Source: Dyella acidiphila (GTDB lineage: Bacteria; Pseudomonadota; Gammaproteobacteria; Xanthomonadales; Rhodanobacteraceae). From it: a stretch of DNA of 64,000 bases. Within the stretch, counting starts at the first letter, position 1; every line of letters begins with the position of its first letter. Positions 18,393 to 28,064 of this stretch are shown piece by piece. The translations under genes and the position numbers were made by a program. The notes below the pieces were generated by a model. That model was given only the letters and a program-made list of their open reading frames with translations, was not told the origin of the DNA and searched no databases. The stretch spans positions 186,001 through 250,000 of the forward strand of contig NZ_JACZZA010000001.1 of NCBI RefSeq assembly GCF_014863405.1. Direction: 5' to 3'.

Positions 18393-20555
18393 TCAGAGCG
18401 GATAGCGATAGGCCCCGCTGACCACACCCGTACGCCGCACGCGCCGGATCACCTCGGCCAGGTGTTTGCGATTCTTCACTTCGATGGTGAACAGCAGTGT
18501 GGCCGCCGCCATATCGCGCTCGACGTATTCCACGTTCTCGATATTGGAATCGGCCGCGGCAATCGCCGCCGCCACGGTCGCCAATACGCCGGGACGGTTG
18601 ATGACTTCGATGCGTAGCTCGGCGCGGTAATCACCCTGCACATCGCGATCCCACTCGATTGCCACGCAACGTTCGGGCGACTTGCGCAGCTCCACCACAT
18701 TGGGACATTCGGTGCGATGCACGACGATGCCCTTGCCCGGCGAGAGGTAGCCGATGATGTCGTCGCCCGGCAACGGATGACAGCAATTGGCAAAGCTCAG
18801 CACGCCGCGCTCGGCGCCGGTGATGCGGATCTTCTCCGCTACATGCGTAACCGGCGTACCGCGCACGGTGGCGCCGCGCGAAGCCACCAGCTGGCTGGCC
18901 ACCTGGTCGGGCATGCGATTGCCCAGCGCAATGTCCGACAGCAGCTCTTCCAGCCGCTTGAACTTGGATTTTTGCAGGAATTTTTCCAGCACGTCCGGCT
19001 GGATCGCATCCAGGCTGGTGCCTTGCGCATCGAGTGCGCGATCCAGCATGCGATGGCCGAAATCCACCGCATCTTCGTGCTGCAGATGTTTCAGGTACTG
19101 CCGGATCGCAGTGCGCGCCTTGCCGGTGACCACGAATTCCAGCCAGGCCGGATTGGGCACGGCGGAAGGCGCGGTGATGATTTCCACCAACTGGCCCGAC
19201 TCGAGCCGCGTACGCAACGGCAGCAGCTTCTTGTCGACGCGCGCCGCCACCGCGTGATCGCCCACGTCGGTGTGCACGGCATAGGCAAAATCCAGCGCCG
19301 TTGCGTTGCGCGGCAGCGAGAGGATGTCGCCGCGCGGGGTGAACAGATAGGTTTCATCCGGGAACAGGTCGATCTTGACGTTCTCGATGAATTCGGCCGC
19401 TTCCGGCGTATTGGCCTGGCTGTCCGCCAGCGAGGCCAGCCATTCGCGCGCACGCGCCTGCGCGCTGTTGGCGGGACCGCTCTCGGTCTTGTACGCCCAA
19501 TGCGCCGCCACGCCGCGCTCGGCTACCGAATCCATTTCTTCGGTGCGGATCTGCACTTCGATCGGCGCGCCGAACGGCCCGAGCAGCACGGTGTGCAGCG
19601 ACTGGTAGCCGTTGGCCTTGGGAATGGCGATGAAATCCTTGAAGCGCCGGTCGACCGGCTTGTACAGCGCATGCACCACGCCCAGCGACATGTAGCAACT
19701 CATCGCGCTGTCAGTGACCACGCGAAAGCCGTACACATCCATCAGCTGCGCAAAGCTCTTGTGCTCGCTGCGCATCTTCGAATAGATGCTCCAGGGCGAC
19801 TTGATGCGCCCCACCACGCGTACCGGAATGCGTTCGTCGACCAGCCGCGCCGTGAGCGCGCCTTCGATGCGCCCCATCGCTTCGCGCCGATTGCCCAGCG
19901 CGGCGCGGATGCGTTCGCTGATCACCCGGTAACGATCCGGATGGAGCGCGCGGAAACCCAGGTCCTGCAGTTCCGCCTTGATCTTGTTCATGCCCAGGCG
20001 CTGGGCGATGGGCGCGTAGATTTCCAGCGTCTCGCGCGCGATGCGGCGGCGCGAATCGGCATCCTTGGCACCCAGCGTGCGCATGTTGTGCAGGCGATCG
20101 GACAGCTTGATCAGGATTACGCGCAGGTCTCGCGCCATCGCCAGCAGCATCTTGCGGAAGCTTTCCGCATCCGCCTCCTGGCGGCTGGAAAAGCGCATCT
20201 TGTCCAGCTTGGTGACACCGTCGACCAGCTCCGCCACGGTATCGCCGAATTCGCCGGACAACGCGGCGCGGCTGAGCGAAGTGTCTTCCAGCGTGTCGTG
20301 CAGGATCGCCGCAATGATCGTTTCGGCATCCATGCCCATCTCGGCCAGGATGCCGGCCACGGCGATGGGATGGGTGATGTAGGGCTCGCCACTCTTGCGC
20401 GTCTGCCCTTCGTGCGCCACCGCGCCCACCTGATAGGCACGCAGCACGCGCTCCACGTTCTGTTCGGGCAGGTAGGCGATGCGCTCTTTCAGCGCCAGCA
20501 CGTAGGGTGGCAGTGCGGACGTATCCTCGGAAGCGGGATGCGTGGCCGCGGTCAT
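18393..20555 (-). CDS. spoT: Bifunctional (p)ppGpp synthetase/hydrolase SpoT
   Basis: A 720-residue Rel/Spo protein. The N-terminal HD hydrolase domain has its metal pair intact (ILHDTLEDT, His-Asp at 86-87), so ppGpp hydrolase activity is expected. The synthetase domain (about 240-350) contains [19 protein letters not shown] and [17 protein letters not shown] domain (about 405-465, [20 protein letters not shown]) and a C-terminal ACT domain (about 645-720) complete the regulatory half. It sits 142 nt downstream of rpoZ on the same strand, the conserved rpoZ-spoT arrangement, and is followed by ridA. Confidence 0.97.
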   Translation of the reverse strand: MTAATHPASEDTSALPPYVLALKERIAYLPEQNVERVLRAYQVGAVAHEGQTRKSGEPYITHPIAVAGILAEMGMDAETIIAAILHDTLEDTSLSRAALSGEFGDTVAELVDGVTKLDKMRFSSRQEADAESFRKMLLAMARDLRVILIKLSDRLHNMRTLGAKDADSRRRIARETLEIYAPIAQRLGMNKIKAELQDLGFRALHPDRYRVISERIRAALGNRREAMGRIEGALTARLVDERIPVRVVGRIKSPWSIYSKMRSEHKSFAQLMDVYGFRVVTDSAMSCYMSLGVVHALYKPVDRRFKDFIAIPKANGYQSLHTVLLGPFGAPIEVQIRTEEMDSVAERGVAAHWAYKTESGPANSAQARAREWLASLADSQANTPEAAEFIENVKIDLFPDETYLFTPRGDILSLPRNATALDFAYAVHTDVGDHAVAARVDKKLLPLRTRLESGQLVEIITAPSAVPNPAWLEFVVTGKARTAIRQYLKHLQHEDAVDFGHRMLDRALDAQGTSLDAIQPDVLEKFLQKSKFKRLEELLSDIALGNRMPDQVASQLVASRGATVRGTPVTHVAEKIRITGAERGVLSFANCCHPLPGDDIIGYLSPGKGIVVHRTECPNVVELRKSPERCVAIEWDRDVQGDYRAELRIEVINRPGVLATVAAAIAAADSNIENVEYVERDMAAATLLFTIEVKNRKHLAEVIRRVRRTGVVSGAYRYPL

Positions 20556-20697
20556 GGGATCACGACGCCCGTTCAGGCGTTCGCCTCATGCTGGATGTGG
20601 AAGAGAAGCGACTCGGGGCAAGCGGCGCGCGCAGCGCTACACGCTTGCCCGGCATGGCCGGATCGACGACTGCGCGGTCGACAGCCGCCGCCTTCCA

Positions 20698-20988
20698 TCA
20701 GTCATCTCCGCCCTTGGAGAGATCGTCATCCACTTCCTGGGCAGCCCATTCCAGCGCTTCGCGCTCGGCACGCTCGCGCTCGGCGCGATCGATCTCGTCG
20801 ATGGTGGCCTGGTCGATGCGGCGGTCGGCGATTTCGCGCAGCGCCAGCACGGTCGGCTTGTCGTTGTCGGGGTGAACGGCCGGTTCGGCACCGTTGGCCA
20901 GCTGGCGGGCGCGCTTGGTCGCCATCAGCACCAGCTCGAAACGGTTATCGACTACCTCGAGGCAGTCTTCCACGGTAATGCGGGCCAT
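20698..20988 (-). CDS. rpoZ: RNA polymerase omega subunit
   Basis: A 96-residue protein beginning [20 protein letters not shown], the invariant start of omega. RARQLANG and [12 protein letters not shown] follow at the expected places. Omega helps fold and assemble the beta' subunit and takes part in ppGpp binding to RNA polymerase. That fits its position directly upstream of spoT. Confidence 0.98.
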   Translation of the reverse strand: MARITVEDCLEVVDNRFELVLMATKRARQLANGAEPAVHPDNDKPTVLALREIADRRIDQATIDEIDRAERERAEREALEWAAQEVDDDLSKGGDD

Positions 20989-21186
20989 GGGAAATCCTTA
21001 GACAATAAAAGACTTATGCGGTCTTACAGTTTATCGGGCAGCCACTTGGCTGGCAATGCGATTGGCTCTTATCATGCCAGACTGCCCCGCGCCAGCTCGA
21101 AAGCGCGGTGCAAGTGATGCACAATATAAAACTAGGAAGTTCACTTTTACTAAAAATCCCCCCATTTTGCAGCGGACCCCCTCTCG

Positions 21187-22035
21187 ATGCCCTCCCTGCC
21201 CCGCCTCCTTTTGAGCCGCCTTCTCCCCCTGGCCGCAGCTACCCTGCTGGTCGGCTGCGCCATCGCCCCGCCGCGTACGGACGATCCGCTGGAGAAGTTC
21301 AACCGCAAGAGCTACGCCTTCAACATGGCGCTGGACAAGCACGTGCTGCGTCCGGTCGCCGTGGGCTACACCAAGGTGACGCCCAAGCCGGTGCAGACCG
21401 GCATCGGCAACTTCTTCACCAATATCAAGCTGCCGATCAGCATCGCCAACAACCTGATGCAGGCGCGCCCGAGCGATGCCATCACCGATACCGGCCGCTT
21501 CATGATCAACATGACGGTGGGTCTGGCCGGCTTCTTCGATCCGGCCACCAAGATGAAGATCCCGCTGAAGGAAACCGACTTCGGCATCACCCTGGCCCGC
21601 TGGGGTGTGCCGGAAGGCGATTACCTGATGGTGCCGCTGCTCGGCCCCACCACTTTCCGCGACGTCTGGCAGTACCCGGTCGACGGCTACCTGTTCGACC
21701 CGATCAGCTACTTCGAACGTAACCACAATTTCCATTGGGGCCAGTACTACATCCCCGAAGTGGTCTATTTCATCCAGATGCGCGCGCAGCTGCTCGACGC
21801 CGACAGCTTCCTGCAGTCGGCCTACGACCCCTACGCCTTCGTGCGCGACGCCTGGCGCCAGACCCGCCTGAACAAGCTCTACGACGGCAATCCGCCGGCA
21901 GAGGTGATGCTGAAGCTGCAGCAAGGCCAGGGCTCGAACAACTCGAACCAGAACTTCGACCCGGCCCAGTTGCTGAAGGAACAGCAGCAGTGGGAGCAGA
22001 AGCAGAAACAGCCGAACAGCTCGGGCAATCAGTAA
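21187..22035 (+). CDS. mlaA: MlaA (VacJ) outer-membrane lipoprotein
   Basis: A 282-residue VacJ-family lipoprotein with a lipobox LVGC (Cys 24). The family region covers DDPLEKFNRKSYAFNMALDK through the PRSD-like WGVPEGDYLMVPLLGPTT and the FDPISYF segment. MlaA sits in the inner leaflet of the outer membrane with porins. It extracts phospholipids that have strayed into the outer leaflet and passes them to MlaC. The last 40 residues are Gln/Asn-rich low complexity. Here mlaA is separate from, and convergent with, the mlaFEDCB operon, with a bidirectional terminator between them. In some relatives it is part of the operon. Confidence 0.95.
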   Translation: MPSLPRLLLSRLLPLAAATLLVGCAIAPPRTDDPLEKFNRKSYAFNMALDKHVLRPVAVGYTKVTPKPVQTGIGNFFTNIKLPISIANNLMQARPSDAITDTGRFMINMTVGLAGFFDPATKMKIPLKETDFGITLARWGVPEGDYLMVPLLGPTTFRDVWQYPVDGYLFDPISYFERNHNFHWGQYYIPEVVYFIQMRAQLLDADSFLQSAYDPYAFVRDAWRQTRLNKLYDGNPPAEVMLKLQQGQGSNNSNQNFDPAQLLKEQQQWEQKQKQPNSSGNQ

Positions 22036-22052
22036 CTCGCCCGTAGGCACAA

Positions 22053-22082
22053 AAAAAACGGGGCTTCGAGCCCCGTTTTTTT
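22053..22082. terminator. Bidirectional terminator between mlaA and mlaB
   Basis: GC stem (22059-22065 and 22069-22075, loop TCG) flanked by A8 on one side and T7 on the other. It is a textbook rho-independent terminator usable on both strands. Confidence 0.95.
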
Positions 22083-22115
22083 ATGCCTGTAACAACGCCT
22101 TGGATGCCAGCCGGT

Positions 22116-22424
22116 TCAGTGCAGGAAGGGCTCCACGCCGCAAACCTGCGCCAGCGCCTGCATGCCGACCGGCACGTGTTGCACCAACACCCGGCGACCG
22201 CCCTGATCCGCTTCCGACAGCGCCGCCAGCACGCAGGCCAGTCCGGCACTGTCGCACGTGGTCACGCCGCCCAGGTCCAGGGTGCTGCGCCCATCCTCGC
22301 CGAAGGCGGCACGCATCGCCGCCAGGGCATTCGCTGCGGTGGCGAAGTTCAAGGTGCCGGACACGGCAACCGTGCCCGGCGCCTCGGCAACCACCCTGAA
22401 CTGACCGGATTTACTTGGCGCCAT
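22116..22424 (-). CDS. mlaB: STAS-domain protein MlaB
   Basis: A 102-residue STAS-domain protein with the motif DLGGVTTCDSAGLACVL near 48-64, where the Ser is the conserved residue of the STAS loop. MlaB binds the MlaF ATPase in the cytoplasm and is needed for stability of the MlaFEDB phospholipid transporter. It is the last gene of the operon. Its ATG overlaps the mlaC end by 14 nt. Confidence 0.92.
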   Translation of the reverse strand: MAPSKSGQFRVVAEAPGTVAVSGTLNFATAANALAAMRAAFGEDGRSTLDLGGVTTCDSAGLACVLAALSEADQGGRRVLVQHVPVGMQALAQVCGVEPFLH

Positions 22425-23094
22425 TACCTTTGTTTTCCTGTTCCATCTGCTGCAACGCCTTGTCGCCCTGCGTCTCCAGATCCTTGATCAGCTGGTCGAG
22501 GCCTTCCTTCTTGATCTCCGCATCGACCTGGTTGCGATAGTTGGTGATGTAGGAAATGCCTTCGATGATCACGTCATACGCCTTCCATTGACCGTCGGCG
22601 GTCTTGTGGAACACGTAGTTCACGGCAATCTGCTTATTGTCGTCGGTGGTCACCTGGGTTTTCACCACGGTGTACTTGTCGTTGAGCTCGCCCTGGAACG
22701 GCAGCACCTTCACCGTGCCCTTGGTGTAGCTCAGCAGGCCTTCCGCATAGCGATTGGTCAGCGAGGTGTAGAACGCCTTGGCGAAGCGCGAGCGCTGCTC
22801 CGGCGTGGCTTCGCGCGCGTGCATGCCCAGCACCAAAATCGAGGCCCAGTCCGTATCGAAGTGCGGCAGGAAGATCTGGTTGATCAGCGTCACCAGCTTG
22901 GGCTTGTTGTTCTGCAGCTCGGCCTTGTGGTCGGCGATCTGGGTGTCGAGGCTGTTGGTGATGGTCTGCACCACCGCTTCCGGCGTCGATGCATTGGAAG
23001 CCTGCGCGCTCGAGGCGTCCTGCGCGAACGCCGGCACGGCGATCACGACGCTGCCCAGGGCGATGGCGGTAGCAATAGCCAGATGACGCAACAT
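22411..23094 (-). CDS. mlaC: Periplasmic phospholipid-binding protein MlaC
   Basis: A 227-residue periplasmic carrier with a Sec signal peptide (cleavage near AFAQD, residues 23-25). The Ttg2D/MlaC domain includes FLPHFDTDWASILVLG, RSRFAKAFYTSLTNRYAEGL and QWKAYDVIIEGISYITNYR. MlaC shuttles phospholipid between MlaA at the outer membrane and MlaD at the inner membrane. The C-terminus is a short charged tail rich in Gln and Glu. It overlaps mlaB by 14 nt and follows mlaD after 25 nt. Confidence 0.95.
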   Translation of the reverse strand: MLRHLAIATAIALGSVVIAVPAFAQDASSAQASNASTPEAVVQTITNSLDTQIADHKAELQNNKPKLVTLINQIFLPHFDTDWASILVLGMHAREATPEQRSRFAKAFYTSLTNRYAEGLLSYTKGTVKVLPFQGELNDKYTVVKTQVTTDDNKQIAVNYVFHKTADGQWKAYDVIIEGISYITNYRNQVDAEIKKEGLDQLIKDLETQGDKALQQMEQENKGNGAK

Positions 23095-23119
23095 GGATGA
23101 CTCCTAGTAAGGCCGGGGC

Positions 23120-23998
23120 TCAGTGCTTGCCGGCAGGGGTATTGGGCGAACCGTTGCCACCGGCGTTGTTGCTGCTGCCGCCGCTGGACGAACCATTGAC
23201 CAGGAACTTGCCGATCAGGTCTTCCAGCTGCATGGCCGACTGCGTCAGCACGAGCTGGTCACCATCCTTGAGCGAATTCGGCGAGCCACCGGGTTGGATC
23301 GCAACATACTGGCTGCCGATCAAACCACTGGTGAATACCGCCACGGAGGAATCGTCCGGAATCTGGTTGTATTGCTTGTCGATCGCCAGCGTCACGACAG
23401 CGTCGAGCTTGACCGGATCGGCCTTGATCGACGCCACGCTGCCGATCGCCACACCCGCCATCTTCACCGGGGCCCCCACCGACAAGGCGCCCACATTGGT
23501 GAAATCGGCGCGAACCGCGTAGGTGCCGCCGATCGCATCGGCCACGCCGCCGGCGCCGACGAACTTGCTCAGCATGTCTTCCAGCGAAGCCGCCGGACGG
23601 GTCAGGCCCAGGTGGCCGCCATCGGCCACGTACTGCTTGGCCTTGCCGAACTGCAGGCCTACGAACTGATCGCCCAGCAGGCCGCTGGTGTAGATCGTGG
23701 CCACCGAATCGACCGGAATCTGGTTGTACGTGTTGTCGATGGACAAGGTGACGTCCGCCACGTCCTTGCCCGGCTCCAGCGTGATCGACTGCACCTGGCC
23801 CACGCGCACACCCGCCACTTTCACCGGCGCACGCTCCTTGAGCTGGCCGACGTTGGCGAACTGCGCGTCGAAGCGGTAGCTGGCACCCTGATGGCTGTTG
23901 GCAATCGAGCTGGTCTGCGTGGCCAGGTACGCCAGCGCGGCGAAACCGAGCACGATGAACAGGCCGGTGCCGACGGCGTAGGATTTTCTCTGGCTCAC
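23120..23998 (-). CDS. mlaD: MlaD-type protein with two tandem MCE domains
   Basis: A 292-residue inner-membrane protein with one N-terminal membrane helix (about 8-26) and then two copies of the MCE fold. Copy 1 spans about 40-147 and copy 2 about 160-268. Both contain the same landmarks: NVG-L-xxx-APVK-AGV-xG-V-SI, D-xx-YNQIP, and TSGL-G-Q-V. Each is followed by a helix of the form LED-xxx-KF. E. coli MlaD has a single MCE domain and about 183 residues, so this protein looks like a whole-domain duplication. MCE domains form hexameric rings that conduct phospholipids. The tail is Ser/Gly/Asn-rich. It lies between mlaE and mlaC in the usual order, so the role is clear even though the architecture is extended. 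Confidence 0.93.
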   Translation of the reverse strand: MSQRKSYAVGTGLFIVLGFAALAYLATQTSSIANSHQGASYRFDAQFANVGQLKERAPVKVAGVRVGQVQSITLEPGKDVADVTLSIDNTYNQIPVDSVATIYTSGLLGDQFVGLQFGKAKQYVADGGHLGLTRPAASLEDMLSKFVGAGGVADAIGGTYAVRADFTNVGALSVGAPVKMAGVAIGSVASIKADPVKLDAVVTLAIDKQYNQIPDDSSVAVFTSGLIGSQYVAIQPGGSPNSLKDGDQLVLTQSAMQLEDLIGKFLVNGSSSGGSSNNAGGNGSPNTPAGKH

Positions 23999-24050
23999 GG
24001 CAAATTCCTCAAAAAGAAACAGTGGGTCATGGCGATGCAGATCGGTCCGG

Positions 24051-24824
24051 TCACATCAGGAACGCGGTAAGCACGAAGTCCAGCGCCAGAATCGCAATCG
24101 ATGAAGCCACCACGGTACGCGTCGTCGCATACGCCACGCCTTCGCTGGTGGGCGGCGTGGTATAGCCCTGGAATACGGCGATCAGCGCCACCACCGCGCC
24201 GAAGGCCGTGCTCTTCCACAGCACGCCGTTGATGATGTCCTGCCATACGTCCACGGTGGCGGTCATGTTCGACCAGAACGTACCGTTGTCGATGCCCAGC
24301 CAGTTCACGCCCACCAGATGGCCGCCGAAAATGCCCATCGCGCAGAACACGCAGCACAGCAACGGCATGGCGATCAGGCCGGCCAGGAAACGCGGCGCGG
24401 CGACATAGGCGATCGGATCCACCGCCATCATTTCCATCGCGGCGATCTGGTCGGTGGCGCGCATCAGGCCGATTTCCGCGGTGATCGAGGTGCCGGCGCG
24501 GCCGGCGAACAACAGCGCCGTCACCACTGGCCCCAGTTCACGGTAAATCGACAGCGCCACCACCGAGCCGGTCGCGGAACTGCCGCCGAAAATCGCCAGC
24601 ACGTGATACAGCTGCAGCCCCAGCACCATGCCTACGAACAGGCCGCAGGTCATGATGATGGTGAGGCTCATCGCGCCCACGAACCACAGCTGGCGCAGGG
24701 TTTCGCGCACATGCCGCAGGCTGAGCGGAATCGCCGCCAGGATCTGCAGCAGGAACAGGCCGCAGCGGCCGATCTGCGCCAGCGTCTGGAGCACGAGATT
24801 GTTGTACTGGGTTTGCGCGCTCAT
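24051..24824 (-). CDS. mlaE: ABC transporter permease MlaE
   Basis: A 257-residue membrane permease of the MlaE/YrbE family with about five hydrophobic segments. The conserved block is FAGRAGTSITAEIGLMRATD near 115-135. It forms the core of the MlaFEDB phospholipid transporter with two MlaF ATPases, two MlaB and the MlaD ring. I chose the ATG at 24824 (MSAQTQYNNLVLQTL), which overlaps the mlaF stop by ATGA. The open frame upstream to 24926 overlaps mlaF and has unlikely composition. Confidence 0.94.
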   Translation of the reverse strand: MSAQTQYNNLVLQTLAQIGRCGLFLLQILAAIPLSLRHVRETLRQLWFVGAMSLTIIMTCGLFVGMVLGLQLYHVLAIFGGSSATGSVVALSIYRELGPVVTALLFAGRAGTSITAEIGLMRATDQIAAMEMMAVDPIAYVAAPRFLAGLIAMPLLCCVFCAMGIFGGHLVGVNWLGIDNGTFWSNMTATVDVWQDIINGVLWKSTAFGAVVALIAVFQGYTTPPTSEGVAYATTRTVVASSIAILALDFVLTAFLM

Positions 24825-25657
24825 GCAGCACCTTGCTTGAAACCGAGGGCCTGCGCGTAATCGCCAGCCGGATACTGGAACGGCACCGGCCCATCCGGTT
24901 CGCCGCCGAAGAACTGGCGCGTCCACGGCGAGCCGTCGTCGGCGATGGTCTTGGGATCGCCCTGCGCCACTACCTTGCCATTGGCGATCAGGTATACGTG
25001 GTCGGCCACTTCCTTGATCGCGGCCAGCTCGTGCGCCACCAGCACACTGGTGATTCCAAGCGTGTCGTTGAGCGTACGGATCAACTTCAGCACCTGGGTG
25101 AGCGCGATCGGATCCAGCCCGACAAAGGGCTCGTCGTAGAGGATCAGCATGGGATCGAACACGATCGCACGCGCCAGCGCCACGCGGCGCGCCATGCCGC
25201 CAGACAGCTCGCTGGGCATCAGCGAAGCCGCACCGCGCAGACCCACCGCCTGCAGCTTGGTCAACACGATGTTGCGGATCAGCACTTCCGGCAGCCGGGT
25301 GTGCTGGCGCAGCGGAAAGGCCACGTTTTCGAACACGTCGAAATCGGTCAGCAAGGCGGAGTTCTGGAACAGATAGCCGATGCGTTCGCGCAGCGAGAAC
25401 AGCTGATCGCGCGGCAGCGCCGGCACGTTCAAGCCATCCACCTGCACCTCGCCGCGGTTGCCGCGCATCTGCCCGGTGATGTGCTTGAGCAGGGTGGTCT
25501 TGCCGGTGCCGCTGGGGCCCATGATGGCGGTGATCTTGCCGCGCGGGATATCCATGTCCAGCGCATCGAACACGGTCTTGCCGTTGAGCACCGTGGTCAA
25601 TCCACGGATGCGCACCAGGGCGCGATCGTCGAGCTTGGCTTGGACGGTATCGATCAT
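24821..25657 (-). CDS. mlaF: ABC transporter ATP-binding protein MlaF
   Basis: A 278-residue ABC ATPase with Walker A GPSGTGKTTLLKHI near 47, signature LSGGMARRVALARAI near 151 and Walker B MLILYDEPFVGLDP near 169. It powers phospholipid movement by the Mla system. It is the first gene of mlaFEDCB. The C-terminal extension beyond the ATPase core carries the segment that in MlaF proteins interacts with the neighbouring subunit and MlaB. Confidence 0.95.
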   Translation of the reverse strand: MIDTVQAKLDDRALVRIRGLTTVLNGKTVFDALDMDIPRGKITAIMGPSGTGKTTLLKHITGQMRGNRGEVQVDGLNVPALPRDQLFSLRERIGYLFQNSALLTDFDVFENVAFPLRQHTRLPEVLIRNIVLTKLQAVGLRGAASLMPSELSGGMARRVALARAIVFDPMLILYDEPFVGLDPIALTQVLKLIRTLNDTLGITSVLVAHELAAIKEVADHVYLIANGKVVAQGDPKTIADDGSPWTRQFFGGEPDGPVPFQYPAGDYAQALGFKQGAA

Positions 25658-25751
25658 GGGGAGGGGGCGTAGACCAAAGTGGAGAAGTTAGCTGAAGTGA
25701 GCATTCAATGCTATACGGGCCAGTGCAGTAATCGCCCGCTGCATAGAGAAA

Positions 25752-26399
25752 CTAGCCGCCGGCCAGGAGTTCCCGGATCAGGGCCTCATGCCGCTGGCAT
25801 TGCAACGCCGTACGCAGGCGTACGGCCTGCACGATGGCCTGGAGGCCATCCAACGCATCCTCGAAACGGTCGTTGACGATGATGTAGTCGAATTCGTGCG
25901 CATGAGCGATTTCGCCGCGCGAATTGCGCAGCCGGCGCTCGATCACCTCCGCGCTGTCCGAGCCGCGGCCGCGCAGGCGGCGCTCCAGTTCGGTCCGCGA
26001 CGGCGGCAGGATGAAGACGCTGACGCAATCGGGCTTGGTCCGCCGAATCTGCGCGGCACCCTGCCAGTCGATCTCCAGCAATACATCCCGTCCCTGCCCC
26101 AGCAGGTCCTGCACGGTCTTGCGCGAGGTGCCGTAGAAGTTGCCGTGCACTTCGGCATGCTCGAGAAAAATACCCTCGCCCACTTCGCGCTCGAACTCGC
26201 CGCGCTCGACGAAGTAGTAATGCCGGCCGTATTGCTCACCCGGACGCGGCGGCCGCGTGGTGTGCGAGACCGACAGCGAAATCGCCGGCTCGCGCTCCAG
26301 CAGTGCATTGACCAGCGTGGATTTGCCCGCACCCGAAGGTGCGGCCACGATGAACAGCGTGCCGCAGATCGTGCCCTCGGTGGAAATGGGGGTACTCAT
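25752..26399 (-). CDS. gmk: Guanylate kinase
   Basis: A 215-residue guanylate kinase (GMP + ATP to GDP + ADP). The P-loop VAAPSGAGKSTLVNAL is near 18-33. The GMP-binding region holds SLSVSHTTRPPRPGEQYGRH, and EIDWQGAAQIRRT is near 109. The length is standard. The ATG overlaps the yicC stop in an ATGA junction, a conserved yicC-gmk pairing. Confidence 0.97.
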   Translation of the reverse strand: MSTPISTEGTICGTLFIVAAPSGAGKSTLVNALLEREPAISLSVSHTTRPPRPGEQYGRHYYFVERGEFEREVGEGIFLEHAEVHGNFYGTSRKTVQDLLGQGRDVLLEIDWQGAAQIRRTKPDCVSVFILPPSRTELERRLRGRGSDSAEVIERRLRNSRGEIAHAHEFDYIIVNDRFEDALDGLQAIVQAVRLRTALQCQRHEALIRELLAGG

Positions 26400-27253
26400 T
26401 CGATGTTCTGCACTTGCTCGCGCATCTGCTCGATCAACACCTTCAACTCCACCGCCGCATTGGTGCTGCGCGCATCCACCGATTTGGAGCCGAGCGTGTT
26501 CGCCTCGCGATTGAATTCCTGCATCAGGAAATCCAGGCGGCGCCCTACCGGCTCCTTCAAACCCAGCACGCGGCGCGTTTCGCCGATGTGCGTGCTCAGG
26601 CGATCCAGCTCTTCATCCACATCCGAACGCGTGACCTGCAGCACCAGTTCCTGCTCCAGGCGCCCCGGATCGGCCGGCTGCTTCAGGTCGGCCAGGCGCT
26701 GCTCCAGCCGCGCCCGCAGGCCGGTGCGGATTTCCGGCATCCAGCCGCGCACGTCGGCGACGATGCGCTCGATGCCGTCCAGCCGTTCACGCAGGATCTG
26801 GCCGAGCTTGGCGCCCTCGCGCTCGCGGGTGGCGGTAAGCGCATCCAGCGCCCGGTCCAGCACGCCGAGCAGGGCCGCCTGCTGTTCGTCCTGGTCCACT
26901 TCGGCATGCTGCAGCACGCCGGGGAAGCGCAGCAGTTCGGTGAATTCGATGCGCATGCTCGGAAAACGCGCCACCAGCTCCTGCGACAGATCCGACAGCC
27001 GCCCGATCATGGTGCCGTCTACCTGCAGCGACTCGCCGCGCGATTCGCCCCGCCGCACGGTCACGTCCACCTTGCCGCGCGACAGCCGCGCCGCAATGCG
27101 CTCGCGCAGGGCCGACTCGAAGCTGCGCTGGTCGTCCGGCAGGCGCGGGCTGATTTCCAGATAACGGTGATTGACCGTGCGCAACTCGCAGGTCAGCGTT
27201 CCCGCAGGGGTGACGGCCTCGGCGGAGGCATAGGCGGTCATGCTGCGGATCAT
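26396..27253 (-). CDS. yicC: YicC family endoribonuclease
   Basis: A 285-residue protein beginning MIRSMTAYASAEA, the standard YicC start. Its C-terminal half ends LMQEFNREANTLGSKS, the family's most conserved block. YicC proteins are RNA-cleaving enzymes that help degrade small RNAs in E. coli. The frame is open far upstream (to 28222), but that part is antisense to rph and rdgB and is a shadow. The gene is translationally coupled to gmk and divergent from rph. Confidence 0.94.
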   Translation of the reverse strand: MIRSMTAYASAEAVTPAGTLTCELRTVNHRYLEISPRLPDDQRSFESALRERIAARLSRGKVDVTVRRGESRGESLQVDGTMIGRLSDLSQELVARFPSMRIEFTELLRFPGVLQHAEVDQDEQQAALLGVLDRALDALTATREREGAKLGQILRERLDGIERIVADVRGWMPEIRTGLRARLEQRLADLKQPADPGRLEQELVLQVTRSDVDEELDRLSTHIGETRRVLGLKEPVGRRLDFLMQEFNREANTLGSKSVDARSTNAAVELKVLIEQMREQVQNIE

Positions 27254-27331
27254 GGCTGGAAACAGTCCTAGAGCGGTGGAGAAAGGGGCCAATGGTAAAC
27301 TGTCGCACCCCGACTTGCCCAACACGCCCCT

Positions 27332-28060
27332 ATGACAGTGTCCCGCCCGAGCGGCCGCGCCCCAAACCAGCTGCGCCAGATCACCATCGAGCGCCACTAC
27401 ACCCGCCATGCCGAAGGTTCGGTGCTGGTCGCCTTCGGCGATACCCGCGTGCTGTGCACGGCCAGCGTCGAAGACCGCCTGCCGCCGTGGCTGCGCGGCA
27501 AGAACGAAGGCTGGGTCACCGCCGAATACGGCATGCTGCCGCGTGCCACCGCCACCCGCACCCAGCGTGAAGCCACGCGCGGCAGCCAGGGCGGCCGCAC
27601 CATGGAAATCCAGCGCCTGATCGGCCGCAGCCTGCGCGCCTGCATCGACCGCCAGGCGCTGGGCGAACGGGTGATCACGCTCGACTGCGATGTGCTGCAG
27701 GCCGACGGCGGCACCCGCACGGCCGCGATCACCGGCGCCTATGTGGCCCTGGTCGATGCGGTCAACGTGCTGATGAAACGCGAGAACCTGCGCCGCAATC
27801 CGGTCATCGGCGCGGTGGCGGCGATCTCCGTCGGCGTCTACCAGGGCATGCCGGTGCTCGATCTGGACTACGCCGAAGACGCCAACTGCGATACCGACAT
27901 GAACGTGGTGATGAACGACGGCGGCGGCATCATCGAAGTGCAAGGCACCGCCGAAGGCCATGCCTTCCGCCGTGACGAGATGGACGCCATGCTGGATCTG
28001 GCCGAGCACGGCATCGGCGAACTGATCCGCCTGCAGCGCGCCGCGCTGGAAGCGAACTGA
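27332..28060 (+). CDS. rph: Ribonuclease PH
   Basis: A 242-residue phosphate-dependent 3'-5' exoribonuclease that trims tRNA 3' ends. Conserved blocks are [52 protein letters not shown] and [16 protein letters not shown], the last holding the catalytic Asp residues. The length matches E. coli Rph (238). It is the first gene of a plus-strand run rph-rdgB-hemW, with rdgB 4 nt after it. Confidence 0.97.
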   Translation: MTVSRPSGRAPNQLRQITIERHYTRHAEGSVLVAFGDTRVLCTASVEDRLPPWLRGKNEGWVTAEYGMLPRATATRTQREATRGSQGGRTMEIQRLIGRSLRACIDRQALGERVITLDCDVLQADGGTRTAAITGAYVALVDAVNVLMKRENLRRNPVIGAVAAISVGVYQGMPVLDLDYAEDANCDTDMNVVMNDGGGIIEVQGTAEGHAFRRDEMDAMLDLAEHGIGELIRLQRAALEAN

Positions 28061-28064
28061 CGCC

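Noticed and set aside
18717-20978. 753-codon open frame on the plus strand
   Set aside because: Antisense to spoT and rpoZ, which are both certain.
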